Source: Macrobrachium rosenbergii (taxonomy: Eukaryota; Arthropoda; Malacostraca; Decapoda; Palaemonidae). From it: 64,000 nt of DNA. The notes under the pieces are model-generated. The model was given only the letters and a program-made list of their open reading frames with translations. It searched no databases and was not told the DNA's origin. Each line of letters starts with the position of its first letter. Position 1 is the first letter of the stretch. The DNA lies in NCBI RefSeq assembly GCF_040412425.1, contig NC_089742.1:74742125-74806124 (forward strand). The letters run 5' to 3'. A program made the translations under genes and the position numbers. Positions 1-11,961 of the stretch are shown here, piece after piece.

Positions 1-734
1 TCAGTGAATGAATGAGAGTCATGATTAGTATGAGGCTGTACATCTTGCGTTGTGGGTGAACCGGAGTCTCTATATTTCCTGGTGCCTCATCCGGGTGTGC
101 AAGAGTCGTCGGACTCTCAGGACTTGGAGCTAAGTCACGGATAGACACAGTTGACTCACGCCCGTCTGGATATTTGACACTTGCGTACATTGGGTTCACA
201 TCAACAAGTTCTACCTGATCAGTTAATGGTTCGTGTTTGCTAGACCTAACATGCCGCCGCAATAACACTTGCCCAGGGGTCAAAAGCCATGTTGGTAATC
301 CATTTTCGAAACTAGAACGTCGTTGGAACCTGAAGAAACGCTCATGTGGAGTCTCATTGGTTGCAGTGCATAAGAGTGATCTTATTGAATGCAAAACCTC
401 GGGAAGCACCATCTCCCAGTGTTGGTTCTTCAAACCATGAGATTCAAGTGTTAAACAAACAGCCTTCCAAATAATTCCGTTGTACCTCTCAACCTGACCA
501 TTACCTATTGGGTGATAAGGTGTTGTTTTACTTGTTGCAACTCCCTTCTGAGAAAGGTACATCTTCAGTTCTTGAGAAATGAAAGAAGAACCTTGATCTG
601 AATGGATGAAACTTGGCATTCCACAAAGACTGAAGATAGACTCAAGAAATTTGATTACTGTTTTTGAATTTATATTTGAACAAGGAAATGCAAAAGGAAA
701 ACGCGAGTATTCATCAACAACTGTAAATATGTAA
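1..734 (-). pseudogene. Ty3/gypsy integrase core and C-terminal part (partial at window edge)
   Basis: The minus strand reads as one open stretch without a starting Met. It contains the integrase-core signature HPIGNGQVERYNG near 510-470, the usual NGxxER-type motif of Ty3/gypsy integrases that precedes the last catalytic Glu. A basic C-terminal segment follows, with LRRHVRSSKHE near 250-220, and the element runs off the left edge. The product would insert retrotransposon cDNA into the genome. It continues the zinc-binding domain at 735-1037 in another frame, so at least one frameshift separates them. This is a gypsy relic and not a host gene. Confidence 0.8.
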
Positions 735-1037
735 TTATTGTTTGTGGTGGAAGGCAAAGGTTTTTGAAATCAATACTGAGGCGTTCCATCGGCTGTGTGG
801 CTTTAATGAGGACCCCTTGTGCTGAACGATGGAATCGTGGTTTTGCTGTGCACAGACTTTACAAGAAGCACACACCTTTTTCACATCATCTGTTGAGAAA
901 GGGAGGTTTTTAGATCGCACAAAATGCAAAAGCCGAGTTACCCCAGGGTGACAAAGATTCTCATGAATGTCTGTAAGCTTCAACATTGGGAAAACAGAAC
1001 AGCAGTATGCAGTGAGACAAGGTATCCGGCACAACAT
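735..1037 (-). pseudogene. Ty3/gypsy integrase N-terminal zinc-binding (HHCC) domain
   Basis: The translation carries H-x-N-L-C-H-P-G-V-T-R followed about 30 residues later by CASCKVC, the H-H-C-C zinc finger (integrase_H2C2 type) that precedes the catalytic core in Ty3/gypsy elements. The reading frame ends before the core begins, in a different frame from 1-734. It follows the RNase H segment at 1043-1477 in the expected pol order (RT, RH, IN from right to left on this strand). Confidence 0.75.
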
Positions 1038-1042
1038 TCTGT

Positions 1043-1477
1043 TTAAGGGACGATATTGTATCGTATAACTGAATGATGCCAGCTCAAGCCTCCACTCTTG
1101 TATCTTGTTATTTTTATCTTGGTTCTTTTTCTGTTATCTAACATGAACATCACAGAGCGCTGATCAGTAATCAGAGTAAAATGTCTTCTGGCTAAGAAAT
1201 GACTCCACTTGCGAACCGCTTCAATAATAGCTGTAGCCTCCTTTTCTACAGCAGGATAATGCAACTCACTTCCCTGAAGCGTTCTTGACATGAAGGCTAC
1301 TGGCCTGCCACCCTGGTTCAATACTGCTGAGATAGCGACCTCTGAAGCATCACACTCCACAACAAAAGGAATTTTCTCATCCACAGACCTTAGAGAAGCA
1401 CCCGTAAGCTGCTTTTTCAAAGTGTTAAAGGCAGCTAGTGCTGATTCACTCAATGGAAAAATTTTTGTGTTTATCAA
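1043..1477 (-). pseudogene. Ty3/gypsy RNase H domain
   Basis: This gives about 144 residues of an RNase HI-like fold as found after gypsy reverse transcriptase. FVVECDASEVAISAVLNQ supplies the first catalytic Asp, RPVAFMSRTL and YPAVEKEATAIIEAVRKW are the conserved middle blocks, and FTLITDQRSVMFML holds the ITDQ/H motif. It would degrade RNA in the RNA:DNA hybrid. A frameshift or stop separates it from the RT at 1543-2001, and the C-terminal end drifts into unrelated sequence. Confidence 0.85.
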
Positions 1478-1542
1478 GGGTTGATTTTATCGGAGAAGCC
1501 AGGAATCCATTTAGCATAATATGCAAACAACCCTTGAACTCT

Positions 1543-2471
1543 TCAGCTAAAAGACCCTATATTTGTGGGAGGTGGTAATTCCTGGAGAGGACGTAATCTG
1601 TCAGGGTCAGGCCTTATGACATTATTACCAACACAATACCCAAGAACATTGATTGTAGGCACAGACATAACTGATTTAGATTCATTGAGGGTAAGCTTCC
1701 GTTTCTGAATAACCTCCAAAAATTTCTTAACATTGCTATCATGTTCCTCCTGAGTTGATCCAGCTACAGTAATATTATCTAGATATGGGAAAGTGTCTTT
1801 AAGACCCTCATCTTCAACTAACTTATCCATAGCTCTCTGAAATACTGTTACTCCATTAGTGACACCAAATGGAACTCTGCAAAACTGATATAATTTCCCT
1901 GCACCCTCAAAAGCAGTGTACTTTCTCTCACTCTCTTTAATGCTAATTTGGTGGTATGCACTCTTCAAGTCAAATGTGGAAAACACCTTGTACTTTTGCA
2001 AGACTGTGCACCATGTCCTCTATCCTTGGAAGGGGATATGCATCTAGTTCTGTGTACTGGTTGATGGTTTGAGAATAATCAATACAAAGTCTCTTTTGTG
2101 CCTGTCAAGTGGATCTTTACAACTACGACCTGTGCTCTCCATGGGGATATGCTTGGTTCAATGATACCTTCAGATGACAAGCGTGATAACTGGTCACTTA
2201 TAAACAACAGATCATCTTCACTATAGCGTCTGGATTTGACTGCAATTGGTTTACACTGCTGGGGCAAGTCTGGAAACAGTGAAGGCTCCTCAATATCAGC
2301 TGTTGCCAAGGCACAGTTACTAGTTACCCTTAAACTTGGTTTATTTCCCCCATACTGAAAAGTTACACTCTTGTGCTGCTTTTGAAAATCATGACCCAAG
2401 ATCACATCACAACATAAATCCTTTAAAACCCCTAGCTGAACACATGGATAATTCTGATTGACATGACCCAA
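1543..2471 (-). pseudogene. Ty3/gypsy reverse transcriptase, split and mutated
   Basis: Two frames cover this domain. The segment 2079-2471 has the protease end (LGHDF, then QHKSVTF) and the RT start (LSSEGIIEPSISPWRAQVVVV). The segment 1543-2001 has the RT palm: FSTFDLKSAYHQI, VPFGVTNGV and FPYLDNITVAG. The catalytic YxDD box reads YLDN, so the second metal-binding Asp is lost. A frameshift separates the halves near 2000-2080. With gag to the right and RNase H and integrase to the left, the order is gag-PR-RT-RH-IN on the minus strand. Confidence 0.85.
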
Positions 2472-3539
2472 GTCACCGTAACATACCCAGGGAGCTAGTA
2501 TTCAAAGATGCTGATGCCATTGAAATCTCCTTGGTTGCAGGAACTACTGTCAGCTTTAGTTTCTGTGCCACTTTCTCACTTATGAAACTATCCGAACTGC
2601 AAGAGTCAATTAATGCTTTCAGTGAATGACCATTGACAGTGATGTCTGTAGCTGCATGTGAAAGGTTCTTTGGAAAAGTGGCAGCAAGTGTGAGCAGAGT
2701 GGGGTTATACAGTGTAGCCTAGTGCTGTCAAAGTCTTAGCCTTGGATCTACAGACTTTGGCAAAATGACCTGTCTTACCACAGTTGTTGCATGTAACAGC
2801 ACGTGCAGGACAACTACCCTACCTGTAATGTGGAATGTATTACCACAAAAATAGCATTTCTTCTTTGACGAATGTGCAGCAGCGACAGTCGAGTCCACAG
2901 GTGATCTTCTTTCCGCCTCTTCTTTTCGTTGACTGCAGTTGTTGGTCATCACAAGGCTGTCCTTGCTGTCCTGGAACTAAAGCAGCTGCATGAGGAACAG
3001 GCAAGTAAGACGTGTAGGAATCAGCATTACGCTGGGCAAGATCCAACGTCACGGGCCTGACTGTACCCCGCCTCCAGATCCAAGGACTTGTTTTCAGCAG
3101 GCGCTGACTTAATAAATGCTGAGGCAATACCGTTAATAAACGCATCACGTACCATCTCCTCCCGGTATTGTTCAGCTGTGACTGCCTTAAAGTTACAATC
3201 CTTGCTTAGTTTATGTAACTCTATCAGAAATTCATCAAGGATTCACCTGACCGCTGTCATCGGGTTGCCAAAACATGCCTTGCAAAAATCTCGTTCAGTA
3301 ACTTGGCGTAAACACTCTCTAGTTTTGCAACGGCACCTTCATACAAACACAGTCTTCAATGAGTTTTATCACACTTGGGGATACACAGTTCACTAGAGCC
3401 CTCAGCTTGTTGGGTGCGGCCTCTCCACTCTCCTCTATGAAGTTTTGAAAGGTTCTGGTGCCAGTGTTTCCACTCCTTGGCCGCGCGAGGAGAGCTGGGA
3501 TCTGTGTCCAGTCGACATGGCTTTAAGCAGCTTAGCCAT
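2472..3539 (-). pseudogene. Ty3/gypsy gag with zinc knuckles, and protease start
   Basis: A Met codon at 3539-3537 starts a gag-like frame (MAKLLKAMSTGHR) that soon shifts. Gag-like blocks in mixed frames include FQNFIEES, LRALVNCVSPSVIKLIEDC and TAEQYREEMV. Two CCHC-type knuckles lie near 2860-2740: CYFCGNTFH in one frame and CNNCGKTGHFAKVC in another. Further left near 2660-2580 is a retropepsin-like segment, ALIDSCSSDSFI, where DSC replaces the usual D-T/S-G active site. Several frameshifts are needed to connect the blocks, so this copy is inactive. Confidence 0.7.
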
Positions 3540-3551
3540 GACGCAGTATTT

Positions 3552-3852
3552 TGTTGAATAAATTGTTATAAGACTGAAACACTTGGTAGCAAACTACAAG
3601 CTTTATTTAACAAAATACCGGCTCTCAGATCTATAACATAAACAGACAAAATATCTAGCGTTAGTCATACAACACATACAACATAAACAACTTATGACAA
3701 ACATAACAGAACAAAATAAACACACGTTAAATTTACATATCAACAGAGGAACTGCAAGAGGGGAACTACACTCGCCTGAGGTGCGACTGTAACTAACTTG
3801 TACACAGTGATACCAAGCATGAAAACAGTTACGCTAGTGTCGCCAGTGTACA
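3552..3852 (-). repeat. candidate 5' LTR of the gypsy element
   Basis: The segment lies just upstream of the gag start in element orientation. Read on the minus strand it opens with TGTACACTGG, has an AATAAA (plus-strand tttatt at 3602-3607) and closes with ...CAACA before the gag Met. That matches TG...CA LTR architecture, but the partner LTR lies outside the window, so both edges are inferred and no convincing primer-binding site was seen. Confidence 0.4.
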
Positions 3853-4394
3853 ATAATTACCACAGTATATGTAGTAACTAAGTTAGGCCTAGCTGTATGA
3901 ATCATTTAAAGCTCAAATACAGCATTGTATGCTATATACTGTCTTGAAAAATAGTTGATGTCAATGATTTGTAAATATGCATTTTTTATTGGAAATTGCT
4001 TTTTTTACCGTATATATACTGTTTATTAATAATTGCATACACTTATTTAAGGTTACACAGTCATTCCTGAACTACATGTCTTAAAAGAACAGTCAATAAT
4101 TTTAATAACATACAAATTATTTTGTTCTTGTAAGATATTTTCATATTTAACATTTGTTTTACTGAATACTGTAATGCTGTGTATATTACTGCATTATTAA
4201 AAATTAAAAAATGAGAAGCTTGCATGTTACTTCAATTTAGGGAAATGCAGGTGACCCAGGTACAGTATCCATGTGGTTCAGTTCCCCGTCCACTCTTCCC
4301 AACCATCCCATCACACCTACTTGGTTAGTTGTGGTGTAGCATTCATGGTGTTCATATGTAAGTTAAAGAGTGCATTACAATATGATATCTCTAT
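3853..4394. other. AT-rich intergenic sequence
   Basis: No open frame or recognisable repeat terminus was seen in this stretch, which is AT-rich with homopolymer runs. Confidence 0.5.
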
Positions 4395-4473
4395 TTAAAT
4401 AAGTCTAATCCTTCGGGCCAGCCCTAGGAGAGCTGTTAATCAGCTCAGTGGTCTGGTAAAACTAAGGTATACT
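4395..4473 (+). repeat. 3' fragment of tRNA-derived SINE
   Basis: It matches closely the 3' end of the SINE at 51888-52163: the block aagtctaatccttcgggcc, then agctgttaatcagctcagtg, ending in the aaggtatac tail. The tRNA-like head is missing, as expected of a 5'-truncated retrotransposed copy. Confidence 0.75.
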
Positions 4474-6990
4474 AACTAACTATACACTTGTATGGTTTAA
4501 CTTATCTATGATTAATATGGCTCAAGTACAAAAGTAGCGACTTATGAATCCTGCCAAAGCACAGAAAACCAGTAAAGTACAGTACCCGTATACACATGAA
4601 ATTATAGTTCTAAATCCAATGGATATAGAGAAAAATTATTGCACAAGTGGCCACAATGTAAAAAACGAATGAATAATCAGTTCATTCTGTTTCAAGACAG
4701 TATGTAAATCCCAGTTACTATTTACTTGTTCATTCTGTACGAAATTAGAAAATTTCTGTAAGTTTTGCTTGTGCTCGTGCTCCTGACAGCAAATTTTATG
4801 TCCATAATGCATGATAACCTTAATGGAAATGAAGAAAGCTTTAAATTTGTGGACAGAAAACATGAATAAACATGCTCTACGAGGCAACAATTCATTGTGG
4901 CAGAAGGCTCCTGGTCTTTACAAACATTTCAACAAAGTTTCCTATAATAAGTGCAGCCTGGCCATTTACTGCAAGTAAAGTTTATCAGCACAGACACTGG
5001 AATCTGTTCAAACCTTGCAAATATAAAAATTACTTGCCAAGATATGGCTACTGATGAAAACACCACTGCCAAATTCCTGGAAACAAAACAGGATTATTCT
5101 GGAAATGGCTTAGAAGAACAGACAAATGTTAGCAATGATGCAAGTCATATACCTAAATTAAGGCAATCATTGTTTACCAAATGTAGATGCTACACCCTCT
5201 CAAATAAAACACCTACCTGTGTTCTAGAAACAAGGAGAGTGTACATCACAACCATTCTTTTATTTTGAATTATTCAACCAGTGTTCATTCTCCAGTGTAA
5301 AGAACTACAAGGTATACAATTGGATTTTGAAGTCATCCAGATAATAGGCAATATGTGTACTGTACAGTCTTTTCATTGCAGCCTTTTGACCGAGGTACAG
5401 AATAATTCTGTGTCCATGATTCATGCAATAATCTCTGATTACATTCAACCTATGATATATTGCACTGCTGTTTTGACATTCCTCATTGCAGATGCAATAA
5501 TATTAATAAATGTGGCAATAAATTAGTTAATATCTGAAACAATGATTTCATATTGGAGGTTTATATGGAATAAGGACATAAATGACTTCAAAGGCTTGCT
5601 AAAGATTGATGGAGAAGTTATGCGATTTTTTGGGGGCACAAGATATGTCAGAGATTTGGTCAAAATACAATAATAGGGAGAGGTGAAAGAACATACTGAA
5701 GACCACAAAGAAGTTCTAATAAAAGAAGGATTGGAAGAACTTGTATAATCATCAACCATAAAAGCTTTCAACATTGAAAAGAATCTAAAGGGAAAAATGA
5801 CAGAATATGATCCTTTGATGAAGGTAGTACTGTGTAAAATTCGCTCATATGATCACATAAGGATTTTATAACCCCTGCAACATCATTTCATACACTCAAA
5901 AGGAGAAACACAATATTCCACATAGTCTGACAAACAAAACCTTTTCACTCAAAACTTTAGTTAAACATTCAAACCTCTAGTTCTGTAGTAAGAAATGACA
6001 ATAAAGGAGATTCAAACTGACAAAAGGTAAATACTTATTGCTTGTATGAAAAAATGAAATTATATTCCACCATGAACAATTGCAAAGGGAAATATCATAG
6101 TATTATATCAGTCTGTAATTCTTTTGGTAAAGAGATCACTGTACATTCCAAATGATAACTCTGCCTACTGAAAAATTTTTGGCTTAAAATTCTTAAAAGG
6201 GAGAATTCTGCCTCCTCTCAGGCAGCCTCATAACATCCACCAGGTTACTTCCAAAATTTACTCCTGGGAAGTACAGAATCCTCAGATTAAACTTTTTAAT
6301 GACTGCTTCTTTCTATCTGCTTCCAAGGCCTTGGAATTACTGCATATTCCTACCATTATTCATGACTGTTATTCCTTTAAGGGACAAGTCTACCCATTGG
6401 ACTTTGCTCTTAATGACTGATTACCTTCTATTTTCCCTCATGACTTCAAACAAAATATACATCAGCAATAGGGATAATTAATAGTAAATTAAAGATATCT
6501 GATACTCATCATATTCTGCATTCAATCTAAATATTGTCATCAACAATATCTCCTCTTTAGAATAAGATGACATATTTGTTATCAAGAGGGAGAAAAATCA
6601 GTTCCAGATTGTTCAGTAGGGGTTGGGACCGACTCTCAAAGTCAATAGGTAATTCAAGCTGAGGGGAAAAGTTCAGGAAACCATATTGGCAAAAGGCCAG
6701 CTTAAAATAGAAGAGGAGGAAGGTAGCGCATATGGATGATGACGGATTGTAGATGTAAAAGGTCAAGGAGAGAGGATGTTTGTCAGCGAAGTCAATAAAG
6801 AGGTTTGAAGAACAATAACAGTCATCTGCTGAGCACATTTGTTCCCCCCAAATATGTCACTGAATACTTTTAGGGCTGTATAAACAAAAAATATTGTAGC
6901 ACCACTCCTGTATGTTTCGAATTGATATGCCTCTTGAAATTAATGGCATCCTTAAACCCTGAAGTTTAACACCTTACAGGCTCCTGCCTA
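4474..6990. other. intergenic, no supported gene
   Basis: Short open frames of 60-105 codons occur (for example 4951-5268 plus and 6557-6838 minus), but none shows a recognisable domain, splice context or codon pattern unlike chance. No repeat terminus was identified here. Confidence 0.4.
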
Positions 6991-8215
6991 CTCTTCTAAG
7001 GCTACATCACACTATACTGCCTGCTCTGCTCGAGTGTCATTAACTCCTTGCCAAGAAGCTTAAGCTTCATCCACCTTGTCAAACCCAGATCCACATGACA
7101 GCCTCACAATGTCTTGACAAATGCTCTCAACAGAAAGGATCCCCATGATGTCAAGGATGCACTCAGGCTGTATCTTCTGGATGCCGTTCAATGTAGAAGG
7201 CTGTACTTTACCCCAGATACCAACCGATTTCACTACTGTATGGACATTTAAGTTTCTCCAAATAATCATCCACTGTTCTACAAAGAATAGCATCAAGAAA
7301 CTGGACTAGGGTCTTCAAGGTGTGTCACTGACATTAAGTATTAAATGTTGTGATGATCCCTAATCCACAGACTTGATAAGAGAGGTGGTACTGGGAAGAA
7401 AAACCACCTCGTTGTTCCCATATTAAGCGTGCACAACCTTGGAATAATTCAAAGCATTCTCGTTGAGGGAAGGAGACCAATTTGGAATGTTATTCAATCT
7501 GACAGGACATTCTTGGGCTTGCAAAAGATAACCCAGCAACCAGTATAGTGATGGCTGTCAAATCACGCCATCAAACAGGACTTCAAAGCTGCTTCATAGT
7601 GAATCCATTCAATGGCATAAGATTCTCTGAATAGTGAAGTAAAAGAACTACTGTATTAGCTTTAGATCTCAACCACTGCAAAAATTGTGCAAGTGATAAA
7701 ATCCTTACCAGCCTTGAACCCTGGTACAGTATTTCATTCCCAGGCAACACAGTTTTAAGGCATAATCTTTCAGAAGAAGACCATCATATCCCTGCTCAAG
7801 GCTTGCTTGATGCTGTAACCACCATCATAAATCTGTTGTTTCAGGATTTCCATGTTCATCTTGGCAGCTTCCTCCTTGGCACTTGCAGTTTCCCCTGGTG
7901 TTCAAAGTCCTCATACCAGTCAATCCTTGTAGTCTGGTGTTCAAGCTTGACCCTTGAGATGGAGGAACAGCAATAAGACCTCTGATGTTATCATCTGGGT
8001 GGATAAGCTCTAATTTCCCCTGGTTAATGTCCAGAGGTCAGATGAATAGGACCCTCTCCATCTCTTTGACTGGGTCTCAAATCTTTGTTGTGATCCTCTT
8101 GGTAAACAGAAAGAGCAAGTTCCGATACCAGTACAGTAATAACAGTACTGTATCTTTCTCCTTGAGAACAATAAGCACCATTGATTAAATAAGTCTGAGT
8201 GCCTCGCCAATGCAA
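6991..8215 (-). pseudogene. degenerate coding-like stretch, unrecognised
   Basis: The minus strand contains several coding-like blocks in different frames: LVQFLDAILCRTVDDYLEKL around 7315-7250, IQKIQPECILDIMGIL around 7190-7140, and IYDGGYSIKQALEQGYDGLL around 7845-7785. Composition is less AT-rich than the flanks. Stops and frame changes interrupt every block. It could be a decayed host gene copy or the remains of an unclassified mobile element; the protein family is not recognised. Confidence 0.3.
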
Positions 8216-8667
8216 TTAGTATCTTCTACTTCATTGCTTCACAGTATCTAGCTTCATTTCTTAAACTTGGAAGCCACACTAAACACTTGCACTATGTATG
8301 GGTTCACAACCCTTTAAACACTTTATATAATCACACAATATACATATTTCATAATTCACAACACATTGATCCAAAGTTGCTAGGATACTGCTCCAGATGG
8401 TATCACTAGAAACTGACATAAAACATGGTAAATACTTAAGCTTCTAAGATTACTGTATGCTGAACGGCATATGCCTTGCACAAACTGCCTATGTGTTCTC
8501 ATGCCTCCTAAGTGAATATTTTTAAATCTTGGAAATAGAGTGAATTTATCATTTCAAAATTAATTTTGCCTCACTATTCTCAAGAAGCAAATATTTTAGG
8601 GGCAAAAAAAAATCATAATCCACATAACCATATAGGCAGGTATACATATAGATTTATAGATTTTAAG
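8216..8667. other. AT-rich intergenic sequence
   Basis: No feature was seen. Confidence 0.4.
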
Positions 8668-8858
8668 CATACATGCCAAGCACTGGGGCAACTAAGGCCA
8701 TTCATCGCTGAAACGGAAAGTGACAGTGAAAAGGTTACAAAGGTGTAACAGGAGGAAAACCTTGCAGTTGCACTATGAATCAATTGTTAGGAGAGGGTCG
8801 GCAGTAAGATGGAAGAAAGAGAATATGAACGGAGGTACAGTAAAAGGAATGAAAGCAG
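8668..8858 (+). repeat. interspersed repeat, SINE-associated module
   Basis: The block begins gccaagcactggggcaact and continues through gaaacggaaagtgacagtg and gtgtaacaggaggaaaacc. The opening phrase (gccaagcactggg...cattca) recurs at 49700-49737 next to SINE-like sequence, which marks it as a dispersed element. The style resembles a common decapod interspersed repeat, which is recollection and was not searched. Confidence 0.5.
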
Positions 8859-9647
8859 TTGCACATGTAACTGCTTTTAACCAAAATTTCCAATAATACA
8901 ATGTCAGGGATGTTCAATAGCTGCAAAATTTATATAGGACCAAAGGCAACTCAATAACAGGGGCTTTAATGTAGTAAGATATTCTTGAGATTTCTTATTC
9001 ATGGCAAGTTGCTGATGTATGATAACAACCAATATTTTCTTCAGCATCATTTGAAAAAAGTAAAACAGATGTGCATTCAATATGTATTCCCACAACAATG
9101 TGTATCTATTGTATAATTTTATATATCTGAGTGCTCCAGTAACTGGAAACATTCTCATTTCATTTAGTCATTAATAATGAAACAAAATGATAGTCATGAG
9201 CTGACTTAGGAAGGAAAATCACAATGACAGATCAGTTTCAAAGTTTGATACGGCAGTTGAAACAGTGGAAGAACAGAAAAACTGGAGCATTTGTGTATCA
9301 AATTTATTGTCGAGTAAAATGCATCAACATTTCACCATAAAAAGGGAAGGGTAATAGGTCAAGAGTACTTCATCAAAAGTACAAAACATAAAACTTATAA
9401 AAAGAACGACAATATTTTTACAAAAAAATAAACAATATACAGTGATAGAGTTATTTCCACCACATCTCTGACTATTTGATTTTTTTTAAAGATTTTTTTC
9501 TTGATCAAAATTATTTGTAAAAAAATACTTATGCATCTGAATACCAAATACAGTAATATTAATGAAATGTGCTTTTAGTAATATCTAACTAATTCCTCTG
9601 CTAGTATATGCCTGTTACCATCAATGATAAACTTTAACAGCTTACTT
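8859..9647. other. 3' flank and probable 3' UTR of the TTLL gene
   Basis: On the minus strand this follows the TGA of exon 4. It is AT-rich with no other gene evident. A 3' UTR of about 350 bases is inferred from the poly(A) signal at 9303-9308. Confidence 0.4.
9303..9308 (-). promoter_or_regulatory. candidate poly(A) signal AATAAA for the TTLL gene
   Basis: The minus strand reads AATAAA here (plus-strand tttatt), about 340 bases beyond the TGA at 9650-9648. Its position suits a polyadenylation signal, but AATAAA is common in AT-rich DNA. Confidence 0.35.
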
Positions 9648-10280
9648 TCAAGAACAGAAAGTTTTATCCATGAGGCATTTCCCACGAAACCACTCTGTCA
9701 GAAATGTGTTGTCTGGAGTTAGACCGCTCATATTTGCTGGATCATAGGCATGGTCTGGATTTACAGGCTGGGGCACAACTCGTCTACATTCCCCTCGGTA
9801 TTTGTGTTCCATATATGCATGGGTTAAGATGGACAACTGGTCTTTCGAGAGGCAGGGAAGGCACAACTGACATTCAACTTTGTTACAAGCTTTAACATCT
9901 ACACAGCTTGTGAGACAGTGATCAGCAAAAACAACTAAATCTTTAGAAGCTGCTTGCATTTCAGCTTCATCTTTGGACTGAGGCAGCAAATTACTAGAAT
10001 GAACAATGCGACCAATTCCTACTAAAGTGAGCAGGTTAAAAAGCACCTGTTCATACAACAATCTATTTTCTTTAAAATGAGATGAAGATAAATTGGGTGA
10101 CATATTTGCCTCCATCAGATGAACTTTCAGCTGATCATCTATGACAAAATCAAAGCGCATCATTTCAAAGAAATTTGATGGAGACGGATAATGGGAAGTT
10201 GCTTGTATCAGAGATGACTCCTTACTATAAAACGCATTACGAATGGCATCTTTTACAGCATTCCACACAACGTCTGGATC
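9648..10280 (-). CDS. TTLL15-like, exon 4 (C-terminal half of TTL domain and Cys-rich tail)
   Basis: It encodes residues 310-519 and ends in TGA at 9650-9648. The acceptor is a T-rich tract ending in TTTTACAG, with phase 0 entry. MRFDFVIDDQLKVHLMEANM (350-369) matches the TTL-family block in which the E-x-N motif (E366, N368) coordinates Mg-ATP; the preceding region has NAFYSKE and NFFEMMR. After LLTLVGIGR the tail is unusual for tubulin ligases: it has several Cys residues (CNKVECQLCLPC, GECRR, GKCLMDKTFC), consistent with disulfides in a lumenal or extracellular domain given the N-terminal anchor. The antisense open frame at 9704-9895 is a shadow. Confidence 0.88.
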   Translation of the reverse strand, partial: DPDVVWNAVKDAIRNAFYSKESSLIQATSHYPSPSNFFEMMRFDFVIDDQLKVHLMEANMSPNLSSSHFKENRLLYEQVLFNLLTLVGIGRIVHSSNLLPQSKDEAEMQAASKDLVVFADHCLTSCVDVKACNKVECQLCLPCLSKDQLSILTHAYMEHKYRGECRRVVPQPVNPDHAYDPANMSGLTPDNTFLTEWFRGKCLMDKTFCS

Positions 10281-10589
10281 CTGTAAAAAAAAAAAAGAAA
10301 ATGAGCCAAAAATAAGAATTACATTACTTGGGCATAATCTAATCCTATTATCTGATATTCAAATAGTTACTGAATGTGCATAGCAACTGTACCAACTTGG
10401 TTTCACCTTTTAAAATACTATATATTCTATGACCAAAATTTAAGATAAACTAATTTTGAATCTATTTTTACTATAAAGCAGCTGAAATTGAAATCTAACC
10501 CACTATCAAATGGCTGGGCTACTCCTGAAATAATAATTACATTCTCTGTTTTTAACTTCATTTCATACTTACAGCAATTTATGATACTA

Positions 10590-10940
10590 CAGGCAGTCCC
10601 CAGTTTACGACAGGTCCAGCTTACGACGTTCCGAGGTTACGACGCTTTTCAAATATAGTCATTAGAAATTATTTCCCGGTTTACGACGCATGTTCCAGGG
10701 TTACGACACGTTGTATGCCGATCCGACGGAAGAAATATGTCTCCAAAACGGCAGAATAATCAAAATTTGAGGTTCTTTTAATGAAAAACTCAATAAAAAT
10801 GCAGTTTACATAATTTTCAATACACTCAAAGCATTAAAAGTAAGGTTTTCTTTGGATTTTTGATGATTTTTCGGTTTGCGACAATTTTCGGTTTACGACA
10901 GAGTAAAAACGGAACCACGCCATAAACCGGGGACTGCCTG
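10590..10940 (+). mobile_element. TA-flanked MITE, TTACGAC subfamily (copy 1)
   Basis: The termini are CAGGCAGTCCCCAGTTTACG and its inverse (...CCGGGGACTGCCTG), flanked by TA on both sides. The interior repeats short TTACGAC phrases. There is no open reading frame. The CAG...CTG ends and TA duplication resemble pogo/Tigger-type Tc1/mariner MITEs. It lies in TTLL intron 3. It shares terminal repeats with the other eight copies here but has a different internal phrase. Confidence 0.85.
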
Positions 10941-11214
10941 TATAACAAAGACAAACAAACACAGACGTTACTTTACTAATGTTGACTGTTACTAAGGGAA
11001 TGTTAGCTGAGACGCAATTATTCTAGTCTGCTTGCATTACATTTGTTAGCAATAAAAAAACTAATGGGAATCAATTGCATACAAAAACACGTATTTTCTA
11101 CAAAATTAAATTACAAGCATATACTCATAAAAATTGACACTACCCACATACACACTCGCTCATTAAAACTTTGTGTAAATACCCTGCTACTGTATCATAC
11201 AAAGATTTTCAAAT

Positions 11215-11961
11215 TAGGGGTTGCCAGCCTTTTTCTGGGTGTCGCAAGATCATTCTTGAGCAAGGGCTTATTATGTTTAAGCTTTTTTTAACTTCACGCT
11301 GTTACACGAAGCAACACCCGATCATCGGGCCAAAACAATCTATAATTTAACTTATTTAACAGAAATAGTTATAATAATATCTTTTTAATGCAAGCAGCAA
11401 TTTTATCACAATGCAGTGCTATTTTTGTACTAAGACATTACATAGATTAGGGTTACCATACGTCTCGGTTTGGCCAGGACTTGCCCCGCATTTGAGGCCT
11501 TGTCCTAGGCATTGCAGTCAGTCAGAAAAATGTCCCAGAATGTTCAGGACAAGCAGTCAGTCACCCAACAATGTTACAATGTTCAGTGGGAATGTGTATA
11601 CAGCAAATTAACAGTGAAAAATCGTGTTTGCAGACAGACTTTGGACCTGTCAGAGCAAAAAGGCCTAACAGATTTGGAAGCAGAAATGAATAGGAAAAAA
11701 TCGTGTTTTCAGATAAACTTGTGACCTGTCAGATGAAAAAATGTCTAACAGATTTGAAAGGAGGAATAGATAAAAATGTGTACAGTAGATAGGTTTGGGA
11801 ACCGTCATAGTGAATATACAGTACATTACTTTTGTACTGTCTTTGGTTGATGAAAATATGGTAACCCTACATATTATTGAATCAAGAATTTTAAAGGGAG
11901 TCAGTGGTCACACTGAGTTGCTCAAAAGGGGTCACAGCATGAAAAAGGTTGAAAACCACTG
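11215..11961. mobile_element. hAT-like non-autonomous element (outer of a nested pair)
   Basis: The left end reads tAGGGGTTGCCAGCCTTTTTC and the right end, reversed, CAGTGGTTTTCAACCTTTTTC. These are imperfect inverted repeats of the CAGKGGTTnnCAACC type seen in hAT elements. There is no transposase. A second element (11448-11869) sits inside. No clear 8-bp target duplication was found, so the exact ends are tentative. It lies in TTLL intron 3. Confidence 0.5.
11448..11869. mobile_element. hAT-like MITE nested in 11215-11961
   Basis: The ends TAGGGTTACCATA and, at the right, ATATGGTAACCCTA form inverted repeats, a terminus type known for hAT MITEs. The interior has a repeated phrase around gcagtcagtca and two related segments starting gacctgtcaga near 11645 and 11724. 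No coding capacity was seen. Confidence 0.55.

Noticed and set aside
9704..9895. Plus-strand open frame opposite TTLL exon 4
   Set aside because: It is a shadow of the coding exon.
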